A stretch of 64,000 nucleotides of DNA from the NCBI GenBank assembly GCA_964476625.1, contig CAYZBJ010000007.1:1-64000 (forward strand). The letters are read 5' to 3'. This document shows, in pieces, positions 1 to 9,397 of the stretch; position 1 is the stretch's first letter, and each line of letters opens with the position of its first letter. The notes under the pieces were generated by a model. That model searched no databases, was not told the origin of the DNA, and saw nothing but the letters and a program-made list of their open reading frames with translations. A program made the translations under genes and the position numbers. The stretch is from JAMLIN01 sp964476625. GTDB lineage: Bacteria; Pseudomonadota; Gammaproteobacteria; Burkholderiales; Burkholderiaceae_E.

Positions 1-15
1 GCCTGAGGCAAGCAG

Positions 16-2352
16 TCAGGACGCCGGCACCTCCAGCACCACGTCGCGCCACTTCGGCTCGAGCAACTTGCCCTTGCGCCCGCGCGTGCCGGCGTGCGTG
101 CCGATCTCGCGAAGCGTCATGGTTCGCTCCATCGGTTTCTTCTGATTACCTTGGCCGCGCACGACCAGGCCGTCGCGGCCGCAGACGATCGCCTGGCGCA
201 AGGTCTCCTTGGGGTCGAGCGCCATCAGCGTCACGCCACGCCCGCCGTTCTTCAGGCTCTTCACGTCGCCGACGGCGAACGACAGCAGCCGCCCACGGTA
301 GCCGCCACCGCCGCCCTCGCTCAGGCACACCACCGTCGTGCCGGTACCGGCGGTGAACAGCGCCGGCCTGAGCGGCAGGTCGCCCGCCTCCAGCGCGAGG
401 AAACTCTTGCCTGCCTTCATCCTTCCGACCCAGTCGCCCGCCTGGCAGACCAGGCCGTTGCCGCCGGCGGTGGCCAGCAGGATCGAGGTACCAGTGGTTG
501 CGGCGAAGACATGGTCGATCCGCGCACCCGGCTCCACTTCCACCAGGCTGGTGATCGGCACGCCATCGCCGCGCGCCGAAGGCAGCCCCGCCACCGCGAT
601 CGAATAGACCCGGCCATTGGTGGCGATGGCGAACAGCGTGTCGCTGGTCATCACCTCGTAGGCACCGTAGAACGCGTCGCCGCTCTTGAACGTGAACTGC
701 GCCGCGTCATGGCCATGACCCTGGCGCGATCGCACCCAGCCCTTGGCGGACACGATCACCGTCACCGGCTCCTCGATCAGCTTGACCTCGACGCTGGCCC
801 GCTCGGCCTGTTCGATGAGCGTTCGCCGGTCGTCGCCGTAGAGCTTGGCGTCGGCCTCGATCTCCTTGACGATTAGGCGGCGCAGCGCGGATTCGCTGTC
901 GAGCAGCGTCTGCAGGCCGGCCTTCTCGTCGCGCAGCTCCTTCAGTTCGCGCTCGATCCTGATCGCCTCCAGCCGGGCGAGTTGCCGCAGGCGGATCTCG
1001 AGGATGTCCTCCGCCTGGCGGTCGGTCAGCTTGAATGCCTCGATCAGCGCGGGCTTCGGCTCGTCGGCCTGGCGGATGATCCGGATCACCTCGTCGATGT
1101 TGAGCAGCACCAGCTGCCGTCCTTCGAGGATATGGATCCGGTCCTCGACCTTGCCGAGGCGATGGCGGCAACGACGGGTGACGGTCGAGAGCCGGAACTC
1201 GCCCCATTCGACGAGGATCGCCGCAAGGCCCTTCTGGCGGGGCCGGCCGTCGATGCCGATCATCACGAGGTTGATCGCGACATTGGTCTCGAGGCTGGTA
1301 TGCGCAAGGAGGGTGTTGACGAGGTCCCGCTGTTCGACCTTGCTGCTGCGCGGCTCGAAGACGAGCCGCACCGAGGCCTCCTTGCCGGATTCGTCGCGCA
1401 CCGCATCGAGCACCGCGAGCACCGTCTGGCGCAATTGCTGCTGCTCGGCGCTGACCGCCTTGCGGTTCGCACGCACCTTCGGATTGGTCAGCTCCTCGAT
1501 CTCCTCGAGCACCTTTTGCGAGGACACGCCATGCGGCAGTTCGTCGATGACGAGCTGCCACTGGCCACGCGCGAGTTCCTCGACGCGATAGCGCGCCCGC
1601 AGCTTGATCGAACCCCGTCCGCCCCGATAGATGGCCGCGATGTCCTCGGCCGGCGAGATGATCTGGCCGCCGCCGGGGAAGTCGGGCGCCGGCAGGTGCT
1701 CGAGCAGTTCCTCCACGCCGATCTTCGGATTGCGCAGCGCGGCCACCGCGGCGGCGGCCACCTCGCGCAGGTTGTGCGGCGGAATCTCGGTGGCCATGCC
1801 GACCGCGATGCCGGAGGCGCCATTGAGCAGCACCATCGGCAGGCGCGCCGGCAGCAGCGCCGGCTCCTCGAAGGCGCCATCGTAGTTGGGGATGAAATCG
1901 ACGGTGCCCTGGTCGATCTCGTCGAGCAGGAGCGCGGCATACCGGGTCAGGCGCGCTTCAGTGTAGCGCATCGCGGCGGCGCCGTCGCCGTCGCGCGAGC
2001 CGAAGTTCCCCTGGCCATCGATGAGCGGATAGCGCAGGGAGAAATCCTGCGCCATGCGCACCATCGCATCGTAGGCAGCGGTGTCGCCATGGGGATGGAA
2101 CTTGCCGAGCACTTCGCCAACCACCCGGGCACTCTTGACCGGCTTGGCGTTCGGCCCGAGCCCCATCTCGTGCATCGCATAGAGGATGCGACGCTGCACC
2201 GGCTTCTGGCCGTCGCTGACATCCGGCAGCGCCCGCCCCCGCACCACCGAGATCGCGTAGTCGAGGTAGGCCCGCTCCGCGTAGTCGGCCAGGGTGATCA
2301 CCTCGTCATCGTCGGCGGGTCTTTCGTCGAACAAGTCGGTCGTCGGGTTCAT
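16..2352 (-). CDS. parC: DNA topoisomerase IV subunit A
   Basis: ParC is the DNA-cleaving subunit of topoisomerase IV and decatenates daughter chromosomes together with ParE, encoded just upstream. Counting from the ATG at 2352, the HPHGD motif is at residues 86-90 and the catalytic tyrosine is Tyr130 in AAMRYTEARL. The quinolone-determining positions read Thr91 and Asp95, where E. coli has Ser80 and Glu84. The C-terminal third is the beta-propeller wrapping domain. An in-frame GTG at 2400 overlaps the end of parE, but its only purine-rich stretch lies too close to serve as a ribosome site. The ATG at 2352 has GAAGG about 11 nt upstream and gives a normal length of 778 aa. It lies 19 nt after parE, so the two are almost certainly cotranscribed. 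GyrA is excluded by the ParE partner and sequence style. Confidence 0.96.
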   Translation of the reverse strand: MNPTTDLFDERPADDDEVITLADYAERAYLDYAISVVRGRALPDVSDGQKPVQRRILYAMHEMGLGPNAKPVKSARVVGEVLGKFHPHGDTAAYDAMVRMAQDFSLRYPLIDGQGNFGSRDGDGAAAMRYTEARLTRYAALLLDEIDQGTVDFIPNYDGAFEEPALLPARLPMVLLNGASGIAVGMATEIPPHNLREVAAAAVAALRNPKIGVEELLEHLPAPDFPGGGQIISPAEDIAAIYRGGRGSIKLRARYRVEELARGQWQLVIDELPHGVSSQKVLEEIEELTNPKVRANRKAVSAEQQQLRQTVLAVLDAVRDESGKEASVRLVFEPRSSKVEQRDLVNTLLAHTSLETNVAINLVMIGIDGRPRQKGLAAILVEWGEFRLSTVTRRCRHRLGKVEDRIHILEGRQLVLLNIDEVIRIIRQADEPKPALIEAFKLTDRQAEDILEIRLRQLARLEAIRIERELKELRDEKAGLQTLLDSESALRRLIVKEIEADAKLYGDDRRTLIEQAERASVEVKLIEEPVTVIVSAKGWVRSRQGHGHDAAQFTFKSGDAFYGAYEVMTSDTLFAIATNGRVYSIAVAGLPSARGDGVPITSLVEVEPGARIDHVFAATTGTSILLATAGGNGLVCQAGDWVGRMKAGKSFLALEAGDLPLRPALFTAGTGTTVVCLSEGGGGGYRGRLLSFAVGDVKSLKNGGRGVTLMALDPKETLRQAIVCGRDGLVVRGQGNQKKPMERTMTLREIGTHAGTRGRKGKLLEPKWRDVVLEVPAS

Positions 2353-2371
2353 CTCGCGCAATACCTTCGGG

Positions 2372-4351
2372 TCAGACGTCGAGCGCGGCTTCGTTGCCAC
2401 GCTCCTCGAGCCAGTTCCGGCGCGCCGCCGCCTCTCCCTTGCCCATCAGCATCGTGAAGCGCGCGGTCGTGCCCGCAGCGTCGATCCCGCCCAGCGCCAC
2501 CGGCATGAGCCGGCGGGTATCGGGATTCATCGTGGTTTCCCATAGCTGTTCGGCATTCATCTCGCCCAATCCCTTGAATCGCGAGATCGACCAGCTTCCG
2601 TCGCGCACCCCGTCCTTGCGCAGCTTGTCCTCGACATGCTGCAGTTCGGCGGCATCGAGGCAGTAGAGCTTGCGCATCGGCCGTTTGCCCTGCGCCGGCA
2701 CATCCACCCGAAACAGCGGCGGACGCGCCACGTACACGTGGCCGGCCTCGACCAGCGCGCGGAAATGCCGGAAGAACAGGGTGAGCAGCAATACCTGGAT
2801 ATGGGAGCCGTCGACATCGGCATCCGACAGGATGCAGATCCTGCCGTAGCGCAGGCCCGAGAGATCGGCCGCTGCGCCGGGGGCGTGGGGATCGACCCCG
2901 ATCGCGACCGCGATGTCGTGGATCTCGTTGTTGGCGAACAGGCGGTCGCGCTCGGTCTCCCAGCTGTTGAGCACCTTGCCCCGCAAGGGCAGGATCGCCT
3001 GGAACTCCTTGTCGCGCCCCATCTTGGCCGAGCCGCCGGCCGAATCGCCCTCGACGAGGAAGAGTTCGTTGCGGCCGATGTCGGTCGATTCGCAGTCGGT
3101 GAGCTTGCCCGGCAATACCGCCACGCCCGAACTCTTGCGCTTCTCGACCTTCTGGGCGGCGCGGCTGCGCGCCTGCGCCTGGCGCACCACCAGTTCGGCG
3201 AGCCGCTTGCCGAAATCGACGTTCTCGTTGAGCCAGAGCTCGAGCTGGGTGCGCACCATCGACGACACCAGCCGGACCCCGTCGCGCGAGGTGAGGCGCT
3301 CCTTGGTCTGGCCCTGGAATTGCGGATCGAGGATCTTGGCCGACAACACGAAGCTCGCCCGCGCGAAGACGTCCTCCGGCAGCAGGCGGATGCCCTTCGG
3401 CGTCAGGCCGTGCAGCTCGACGAAGGCCTTGATCGCGCCGAACAGGCCCTCGCGCAAGCCGGATTCATGCGTGCCCCCGGCGGTGGTCGGAATCAGGTTC
3501 ACGTAGGATTCGCGCACCAGGGGCCCTTCCTCGGTCCAGACGACGGCCCACTGGACACCCTCGCCGGCGGCGAAGGTCTCGTGGCCGCGGCCCGCGTAGC
3601 GCTCTCCCTCGAAGACCGGGATGAGCGGCTCGGACGCTCCGCCGGTGGCAAGGGTTTCGCCGAGATAGCCGCGCAGCCCGTCCGGGTAGTGCCATTCGGT
3701 GCGCCGCCCCGCCTTTTCCTCGACCAGGGCGACCCGCAGGCCCGGCAGCAGCACCGCCTTCGAGCGCAGCAAGGTGGTCAGGTCGCCCAGGGGGATCGCC
3801 GGGCTGTCGAAGTACTTCGGGTCCGGCCAGCTGCGCACCCGGGTGCCGGCGCGCGGCTCGCCGCGGGCGAGCGGCCGGCTCGCCAGCGCCTGCGTCACGT
3901 CACCGCCGGCAAAGTCGATCCGGTGCTGCTCCCCGTCGCGCCAGACCTCGACCTCGAGGCGTTTCGACAAGGCATTGGTCACCGAGACGCCGACCCCGTG
4001 CAGGCCGCCGGAAAAACTGTAGGCGCCCTCGTCGCCCTTGTCGAACTTGCCGCCCGCATGCAGGCGGGTGAACACGATCTCGACCACCGGGACCCGCTCG
4101 TCCGGATGCAGGCCGACCGGGATGCCGCGACCGTCGTCCTGGACCGTCACGCTGCCGTCGGCGTGCAGGGTCACCTCGATCAGGCGACACTTGCCGGCCA
4201 GCGCTTCATCGGCAGCGTTGTCGACCACCTCCTGGATGATGTGCAGCGGGTTCTCGGTCCGGGTGTACATGCCGGGGCGCTGCCGGACCGGCTCGAGCCC
4301 CTTGAGGACCCGGATCGATGCTTCGCTGTACTCGTTCTTGCGGCTGGCCAT
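2372..4351 (-). CDS. parE: DNA topoisomerase IV subunit B
   Basis: ParE is the ATPase subunit of topoisomerase IV. The 659-residue protein begins with the GHKL ATPase fold (EVVDNAADEA around residues 41-50, with the Mg-binding Asn45). A glycine-rich LHGVGVSVTNALS segment follows. The Toprim domain has Glu434 in EGDSAGG and the metal-binding DADVDGSH at about 510-517. Length and motif spacing match ParE; the roughly 170-residue insertion typical of Gram-negative GyrB is absent. It is the first gene of a minus-strand parE-parC pair and faces a divergent small membrane-protein gene across about 67 nt. No truncation or unusual residues were seen. Confidence 0.97.
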   Translation of the reverse strand: MASRKNEYSEASIRVLKGLEPVRQRPGMYTRTENPLHIIQEVVDNAADEALAGKCRLIEVTLHADGSVTVQDDGRGIPVGLHPDERVPVVEIVFTRLHAGGKFDKGDEGAYSFSGGLHGVGVSVTNALSKRLEVEVWRDGEQHRIDFAGGDVTQALASRPLARGEPRAGTRVRSWPDPKYFDSPAIPLGDLTTLLRSKAVLLPGLRVALVEEKAGRRTEWHYPDGLRGYLGETLATGGASEPLIPVFEGERYAGRGHETFAAGEGVQWAVVWTEEGPLVRESYVNLIPTTAGGTHESGLREGLFGAIKAFVELHGLTPKGIRLLPEDVFARASFVLSAKILDPQFQGQTKERLTSRDGVRLVSSMVRTQLELWLNENVDFGKRLAELVVRQAQARSRAAQKVEKRKSSGVAVLPGKLTDCESTDIGRNELFLVEGDSAGGSAKMGRDKEFQAILPLRGKVLNSWETERDRLFANNEIHDIAVAIGVDPHAPGAAADLSGLRYGRICILSDADVDGSHIQVLLLTLFFRHFRALVEAGHVYVARPPLFRVDVPAQGKRPMRKLYCLDAAELQHVEDKLRKDGVRDGSWSISRFKGLGEMNAEQLWETTMNPDTRRLMPVALGGIDAAGTTARFTMLMGKGEAAARRNWLEERGNEAALDV

Positions 4352-4418
4352 TCGGACTGCGGCGGATCGGGTCCGCCGGAAAAAGTCGTTATTCTAGTGC
4401 CCAATCCCAAGGTGCCCG

Positions 4419-4793
4419 ATGAACGCTTCCGCGCTGCTTCTCGTCATGACCGGCGTCGTGCTCAACGCGCTCGCCCAGTCCTTCCTCAAGGCCGGCACCA
4501 ATCGTGCGGGGCCGCTCGAATTCACCCTGGCGGCGGCGCCCGAGACGATCGTGCGGATTGCCAGCCAGTGGCCCTTCCTGCTCGGCTTCGCAGCCTACGG
4601 CATCAGCCTGGTCGTCTGGATCGCCGCGCTCTCGCGGGTGCCGGTCACCGTTGCCTACCCGATGCTCTCGATCGGCTACGTCATCAACGCGCTGATCGCC
4701 CGCTGGTGGCTGGGCGAATCGCTGGCCGCCAGCGGCTGGCTCGGCATGGGGCTGATCATCGTCGGCGTCACCCTCATCGCCCGCCAGGCCTGA
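4419..4793 (+). CDS. Small DMT/SMR-like four-helix membrane protein
   Basis: This 124-residue hydrophobic protein has four predicted transmembrane helices and the layout of small multidrug resistance or ArnE/ArnF-type flippase subunits. The third-helix region VPVTVAYPMLSIGYVINAL resembles the GxG-type dimer helix of that superfamily. The essential Glu14 of EmrE-type drug exporters is replaced: the first helix reads VVLNALAQSFLK. Proton-coupled drug export by the EmrE mechanism is therefore unlikely, and a lipid-linked substrate flippase or EamA-like role fits better. It has AAGGTG about 5 nt before the ATG and ends just before a strong hairpin. The actual substrate is unknown. Confidence 0.75.
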   Translation: MNASALLLVMTGVVLNALAQSFLKAGTNRAGPLEFTLAAAPETIVRIASQWPFLLGFAAYGISLVVWIAALSRVPVTVAYPMLSIGYVINALIARWWLGESLAASGWLGMGLIIVGVTLIARQA

Positions 4794-4796
4794 AGA

Positions 4797-4824
4797 GAAA
4801 CGGCCGCCCGAAGGCGGCCGTTTC
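4797..4824. terminator. Bidirectional hairpin terminator
   Basis: A perfect 12-bp stem (4797-4808 with 4813-4824) encloses a CGAA tetraloop. The outer end of the stem is AAA/TTT, so both strands give a GC-rich hairpin followed by T residues. It lies between the convergent ends of the small DMT-like gene and the TRAP large permease gene and would stop transcription from both. Confidence 0.8.
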
Positions 4825-4847
4825 GCTGTTGCCTGGCCCCAGCGTCG

Positions 4848-6173
4848 CTAGAACCTCGCCTCGCCGAAGAACAGGTTCGGGAAGTACAGGGCGACCTGCG
4901 GATAGGCGACGATGATGATCACCCCGACGATGGTCACCAGCACGTACGGGATCACCGACATGTAGATGTCGTTCATCGTCACCTCGGGCGGCGCCACCCC
5001 CTTCATGTAGAAGAGGTTGAAACCGAACGGCGGGGTCATGTAGCCGATCTCCATCATGATGATGAAGAGCACCCCGAACCAGATCGGATCCCAGCCATAG
5101 TGCATGACCACCGGCAGGAAAGCCGGCAGGGTGATCAGCATGATCCCGACCGGATCGAGCACCATCCCGAGGATGAACAGCACGAACATCATGAAGGCGA
5201 GCGCGCCGTACTCGCCACCGGGGATCATCATCATCACGTCGTTGATGAACGAGTTGGCACCCAGCGTCGTGTAGGCGGTCGAGAACGCATGCGCCGCGAA
5301 CAGGATCCACATGATCATCGCGGTCAGGCGCAGGGTCTGGACACCAGCGTCGCTCAGCACTTCCAGGCTCAGCTTGCGATGCACCGCCGAAGCGACGATT
5401 GCCCCGAACACGCCGAGGGCCGCGGCTTCGGTCGGAGTGGCAAAGCCGCCGAAGATCGCCCCGAGGACCAGGAACACGATGAACAGCGGCAGGAACACCG
5501 CCTTGAGCGACTCGATCCGCGCACCCCAGCCCTCGCGCTCCTCGGGGGGCAGTGCCGGCGCGATCGACGGCTGCAACCAGGCGCGCATCCCGATATAGAT
5601 CGACACCAGCACGAAGAGCAGGATGCCCGGGCCGATCCCCGATGCGAACAGGCGGCCCACCGACACCTCGCTGAGCATCGCATAGAGCACCATCAGCACC
5701 GATGGCGGGATCAGGATGCCCCAGCCGCCGCCGCAGTTGATGGCGCCCACCGCGAGCCGCTTGTCATAGCCGCGCTTGAGCATCTGCGGCAGGGCGATGG
5801 TCCCCATGGTGACGACCGCCGCGCCGCTGATGCCGCTCATGGCGGCGAAGATCGCGCAGATCGCGACGGTGCCGATCGCGAGGCCGCCCCGAAAGCCGCC
5901 GAACCAGACGTGCATCATCCGGTAGAGGTTCTGGGCAACCCCCGACTTCTCGAGCAGCATCGCCATGTACACGTACATGGGTATCGCGATCAGCGTGAAG
6001 CTGGTCATCGAATCCCAGAACTTCGAGGCGACGATGTAGAACCCGACCGGGCCCATCGAGAAATACAGGAAGATGACCGAGATGCCGCCCAGGGTGAAGA
6101 CCAGCGGCACCCCGATGAAGAGGAATACCAACAGGCATGAAAAGAACAGGATGGTTACGAGTTCAACCGGCAC
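4848..6173 (-). CDS. dctM: TRAP transporter large permease (DctM type)
   Basis: This is the large membrane subunit of a tripartite ATP-independent periplasmic (TRAP) transporter, which couples sodium entry to organic acid uptake. The 441-residue protein is almost entirely hydrophobic, consistent with about 12 helices, and carries family segments such as GISGAAVVTMGTIALP and the C-terminal GYMTPPFGFNLFYMKG. It follows the small permease by 15 nt and the substrate-binding protein further upstream in the same direction, giving the order dctP-dctQ-dctM. The substrate cannot be read from sequence. The CaiB-type CoA-transferase upstream hints at a carboxylic acid. Confidence 0.93.
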   Translation of the reverse strand: MPVELVTILFFSCLLVFLFIGVPLVFTLGGISVIFLYFSMGPVGFYIVASKFWDSMTSFTLIAIPMYVYMAMLLEKSGVAQNLYRMMHVWFGGFRGGLAIGTVAICAIFAAMSGISGAAVVTMGTIALPQMLKRGYDKRLAVGAINCGGGWGILIPPSVLMVLYAMLSEVSVGRLFASGIGPGILLFVLVSIYIGMRAWLQPSIAPALPPEEREGWGARIESLKAVFLPLFIVFLVLGAIFGGFATPTEAAALGVFGAIVASAVHRKLSLEVLSDAGVQTLRLTAMIMWILFAAHAFSTAYTTLGANSFINDVMMMIPGGEYGALAFMMFVLFILGMVLDPVGIMLITLPAFLPVVMHYGWDPIWFGVLFIIMMEIGYMTPPFGFNLFYMKGVAPPEVTMNDIYMSVIPYVLVTIVGVIIIVAYPQVALYFPNLFFGEARF

Positions 6174-6188
6174 GATGGCTCCCCGTGG

Positions 6189-6731
6189 TCAGTGTGCGGA
6201 ACCGTCTGTGGCTTGCTTGCCCCAGATGGCCGGATCGTTCTCGAGCCCCTTGATGACTCGAACATCGGAGACCATGCGGACGATCCCCTGCAGGAACAGC
6301 AGGACGCCGGCGATCGGCACCGCGGCCTTCACCGGCCAGATGTACGGATCCCAGACGCTGTAGGAGCTCTCCAGCTTCGTCATGGACTCCCAGGCCATGT
6401 CGGCGCTCTGGTAGATCAACACGAGCATGAAGAACACGAACAGGAAGGAAGTGGCCAGGTCGACCCTCGCCTTCTTCTTGCGCGACCAGTTGCCATAGAA
6501 GATGTCGACGTTGACATGCGCCCGTTCGACCAGCAGGTAGCCGCCGGCGATGACCGAATACACCCCGAAGATGAGCTGGGCGAGCTCGGAGGTCCAGATG
6601 GTCACGCTGCCAACGACGTAGCGCATGACCACATCCGTGATCAGCGCAAAAAACATCGGAACGATGAGCCATCCGCAGATCTTGCCGATCCAGATGTTGA
6701 GCTGGGTGATGCCTCTGGCGAGCTTCAGCAT
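6189..6731 (-). CDS. dctQ: TRAP transporter small permease (DctQ type)
   Basis: This 180-residue four-helix protein is the small membrane subunit that pairs with DctM. It shows the typical central pattern of the family (SELAQLIFGVYSVIAGGYLL followed by RAHVNVDIFYGNW, where the VxVD segment is diagnostic). The gene sits between dctP and dctM. The stop is 15 nt before the dctM start, so translation of the two permease parts is probably linked. A 129-nt spacer with a strong hairpin separates it from dctP, which would let the binding protein be made in excess. Confidence 0.92.
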   Translation of the reverse strand: MLKLARGITQLNIWIGKICGWLIVPMFFALITDVVMRYVVGSVTIWTSELAQLIFGVYSVIAGGYLLVERAHVNVDIFYGNWSRKKKARVDLATSFLFVFFMLVLIYQSADMAWESMTKLESSYSVWDPYIWPVKAAVPIAGVLLFLQGIVRMVSDVRVIKGLENDPAIWGKQATDGSAH

Positions 6732-6764
6732 CCTGTCCCCCGTTAGACTTGTTTGAAGATCACA

Positions 6765-6800
6765 AACCGGTGGCAGGCCTTGCGGAACCTGCCACCGGTT
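6765..6800 (-). promoter_or_regulatory. Intercistronic hairpin between dctP and dctQ
   Basis: A perfect 13-bp inverted repeat (6765-6777 with 6788-6800) has a 10-nt loop and no following T-run. It sits just after the dctP stop inside the transporter operon. Such hairpins in binding-protein operons usually protect the upstream mRNA from 3' decay or attenuate read-through. The role here is inferred. Confidence 0.6.
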
Positions 6801-6860
6801 CGATGAAACCGCATCGACCGGACCGACGACGCGGGCAGCGTCGGCCGGCCCGTACCGTGC

Positions 6861-7901
6861 TTACACGTAGCCGAGGTCCTTCATCAGGCCGCTGATCGTC
6901 TCGCCCATCTCCTTCGCCTTCGGCCCGCGAGCAGCCTGTTTCGCCAGGATGCCCTTCGAGGCTTCCGCGAGCTTGGCGAGCACGTCGTCCGGGAAATGCT
7001 CGACCGTGACGCCCATCTTCGCGACGCCATTGCTAAGGGCAACCGCCTCCTGGTGCTGGTACTGGACCGAGCGGCGGAAGTAGCGCTCCTCGACCAGCGA
7101 GGTGAAGATCAGCTTCAGGTCGTCGGGCAGCTTCTCGTAGGCGGCGACGTTCATGCAGTAGGTGTCGTTGGCGATCAGGAGCGACGGCTTCATGTGGACC
7201 GGCGCCACTTCCCAGAACTTCATCGACAGTGCGCCCTGGGCGGCGCCCCAGTGGGCGCCGTCGACGACGCCGGTCGAGATCGCCTGGTAGATTTCCGGGC
7301 CGGCGATCTGCTGCGGCGCGAAGCCGGCGGCCTGGAGGTACTCGAGCATGTCGCCCGCGGAACGCACCTTGACGGCGCCGAGGTCGGCACCGGACTCGAC
7401 CTTCTTCTTGAGCACGATCTCGGTCGGGTAGGCCTTGTCGGCCATGTAGAAGATGCCCTTCGGCCGAAGCTGCTCGTTGACCGCCGCCTCGAGGCCGAGG
7501 TTCTTGGTGACGTGCATCATCTCCCAGGGCTCGCGCAGGGTGCCCGGGATGCCCATGTAGAAGGGGAACAGTTCGGATTCGGCGAGGTTGTAGGCGGGAG
7601 ACGTCGTACCCATCTGCACCACACCGCGGCGCACGATGTTGTAGATCTCGCCACCCTTGGCGATTTCGCCGGCGCCGAGCATCTCGAGTTCGAAGCGGCC
7701 GTCGGTGCGCTCCTTGAGTTCCTTGGCGAGGACACCGAGGCTGTCCTTGAAGGATACCGACGCGTTCGGCCAGTGGGATTGGACCTTCCAGTGGACCTTC
7801 GCCTGGGCCTGGGCCGAGGTGATGATCGCGGGGGCAGCCGCGACGGCGAGTGTGCCCTTCAGGATATTCCGGCGATTGAGTTTGCTGCTCAGGCTAGACA
7901 T
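6861..7901 (-). CDS. dctP: TRAP transporter substrate-binding protein (DctP type)
   Basis: This is the periplasmic receptor of the TRAP system. The 346-residue protein starts with a signal peptide containing twin arginines (NRRNILKG at residues 9-16), a hydrophobic stretch rich in Ala, and an AQAQA cleavage region near residue 34. This suggests Tat export. The mature part has the DctP fold with the conserved binding arginine in the VRSAGDML segment and the hinge motif GAHWGA. A strong GGAGGAAA ribosome site precedes the ATG. It is encoded first in a dctP-dctQ-dctM operon. The ligand is unknown. Confidence 0.93.
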   Translation of the reverse strand: MSSLSSKLNRRNILKGTLAVAAAPAIITSAQAQAKVHWKVQSHWPNASVSFKDSLGVLAKELKERTDGRFELEMLGAGEIAKGGEIYNIVRRGVVQMGTTSPAYNLAESELFPFYMGIPGTLREPWEMMHVTKNLGLEAAVNEQLRPKGIFYMADKAYPTEIVLKKKVESGADLGAVKVRSAGDMLEYLQAAGFAPQQIAGPEIYQAISTGVVDGAHWGAAQGALSMKFWEVAPVHMKPSLLIANDTYCMNVAAYEKLPDDLKLIFTSLVEERYFRRSVQYQHQEAVALSNGVAKMGVTVEHFPDDVLAKLAEASKGILAKQAARGPKAKEMGETISGLMKDLGYV

Positions 7902-8164
7902 GTCTCGTTTCCTCCGTTGCCAACCAATAAGAAAGAGTTGGATCCATTTTAAAAGCGCTCGATGAGAACATGGCGTTACCCATGAGTCAAACGCCCGGAT
8001 CCACGGATTGCGGTGATACGGTTCGAGGCCGGGCGACCGAAGCCATGGCGCAGCGCATCAGGCAAATTCGGCGCCAAGCATAGCCTTATTCGGGTAGCTT
8101 GTGCATCCGGGTTTGAACGGATCAGGGCCTGCAGGTATCCGACCGGTCGTCACAAGCACTGGCA

Positions 8165-9385
8165 TCAAGTGGGGGCGCCGTCGATGACCACGCCTTGCCG
8201 CACCAGTGCGGCAATCCGCTCGTCGTCGAGCCCGAGCTCGCCGAGAACCTCGCGGCTGTGCTCGCCGAGCGCCGGCGGCGGGCGCAGCGCCACGGGCGGA
8301 TCGACCGGCGAGGTAAAGGGAGTCCCGATGAGCTCGACATCCTGCTCGTAGCCGCGCGGCCGGCCCGCCGCCAGCAGCACGCTGCGTGGATCCGCGCGCG
8401 CTTCGGCGGTCGCATCCGCGATCGTGTTGACCTTCGAGATCGGCACGCCCCGGGCCGAGAGCCGACGCGCCCAGTTGCTGGCAGTGTCGGCCGCAAAGGC
8501 CGCGGTCAGCAATTCCGTGAAGGCGCCCGCATTGGCAATCCTCGCCGGCGCCGTCGCGAAGCGTTCGTCGCGCAGGGCCTCGCCGATGCCGAGCTCGTCG
8601 CACAGGGCCTCGACCTGCCCCTGTTGCACCGCCGACGAGAGGACGACGCCGTCACCCGTCCGGAAGGAGCCCGCGCTGGGGGCCTTGGACAGGGAGCTGT
8701 TGCCCATCAGCCCGCCCGGAATCCCCTCGACCAGGTACTGGGCGCAGGCCGCGTTCTGCAGCAGCAGGCCGGCATCGAACATGGCCAGGTCGATCGCCTT
8801 GCCCTCGCCGGTGCGCTGGCGGCGCAGCAGCGCCGCGGCAATCCCGAACGCGGCCGAGACCCCCGACATCGCATCGACCGGGAAGTAGCCGGTCCGGGTC
8901 GGCCCGGTCTCGGGGTGGCCATTGTTGTCCATCATGCCGCTGGCGGCCTGGATCGCCCCGTCATAGGCGGCCTCGCCCTGGCGCGGCCCGGTGTTCCCGA
9001 AGCCGGTGACCGAGCACCACACGATGCGCGGGTTGATCTCGCGCACGCTGGGGTAGTCGAGACCCAGTCTCTCGACCACGCCGCTGCGATAGTTGTGGAT
9101 CAGGATGTCGGCGCCTTCGATCAGGCGACGCACGAGGGCCTTGCCCTCCGGGTGCTTCATGTCGAGGCAGAGGCTGCGCTTGCCGATGTTCATCGCGAGG
9201 AAGCCCGGCGCCATCCCGATCCCGGAATGGCGGCTCGGCAGCATCCGGTCGCGCATCTGGTCGCCGGTGGGCGGCTCGATCTTGATGACGTCGGCGCCGA
9301 GCACCGAAAGATGCTGCGCCGCGAGCGGTCCGGCGATCACCTGCGAAAAATCCAGGACCCGGATCCCGTCGAAATCGAGCGCCAT
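8165..9385 (-). CDS. CaiB/BaiF family (class III) CoA-transferase
   Basis: This enzyme moves coenzyme A between carboxylic acids through an enzyme-bound aspartyl anhydride. The protein (about 406 aa from the ATG at 9385) has the interlocked class III fold: RVLDFSQVIAGPLAAQHL at the N-terminus, DVIKIEPP, then IHNYRSGVVERLGLDY. The catalytic aspartate is Asp142 in the YDGAIQAASG segment, equivalent to Asp169 of formyl-CoA transferase. A GTG at 9397 adds four residues and is also possible. It lies 263 nt upstream of dctP on the same strand, so the TRAP ligand may be its substrate acid. Which acid cannot be said from sequence. Confidence 0.9.
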   Translation of the reverse strand: MALDFDGIRVLDFSQVIAGPLAAQHLSVLGADVIKIEPPTGDQMRDRMLPSRHSGIGMAPGFLAMNIGKRSLCLDMKHPEGKALVRRLIEGADILIHNYRSGVVERLGLDYPSVREINPRIVWCSVTGFGNTGPRQGEAAYDGAIQAASGMMDNNGHPETGPTRTGYFPVDAMSGVSAAFGIAAALLRRQRTGEGKAIDLAMFDAGLLLQNAACAQYLVEGIPGGLMGNSSLSKAPSAGSFRTGDGVVLSSAVQQGQVEALCDELGIGEALRDERFATAPARIANAGAFTELLTAAFAADTASNWARRLSARGVPISKVNTIADATAEARADPRSVLLAAGRPRGYEQDVELIGTPFTSPVDPPVALRPPPALGEHSREVLGELGLDDERIAALVRQGVVIDGAPT

Positions 9386-9397
9386 CGAAAACCCCAC

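Noticed and set aside
2636..4915. 759-codon plus-strand frame opposite parE
   Set aside because: Antisense shadow caused by high GC and codon bias. It has no family pattern, and parE on the other strand is certain.
5100..6140. 346-codon plus-strand frame opposite dctM
   Set aside because: His/Asp/Glu-rich antisense shadow of a hydrophobic membrane gene, a well-known artefact.
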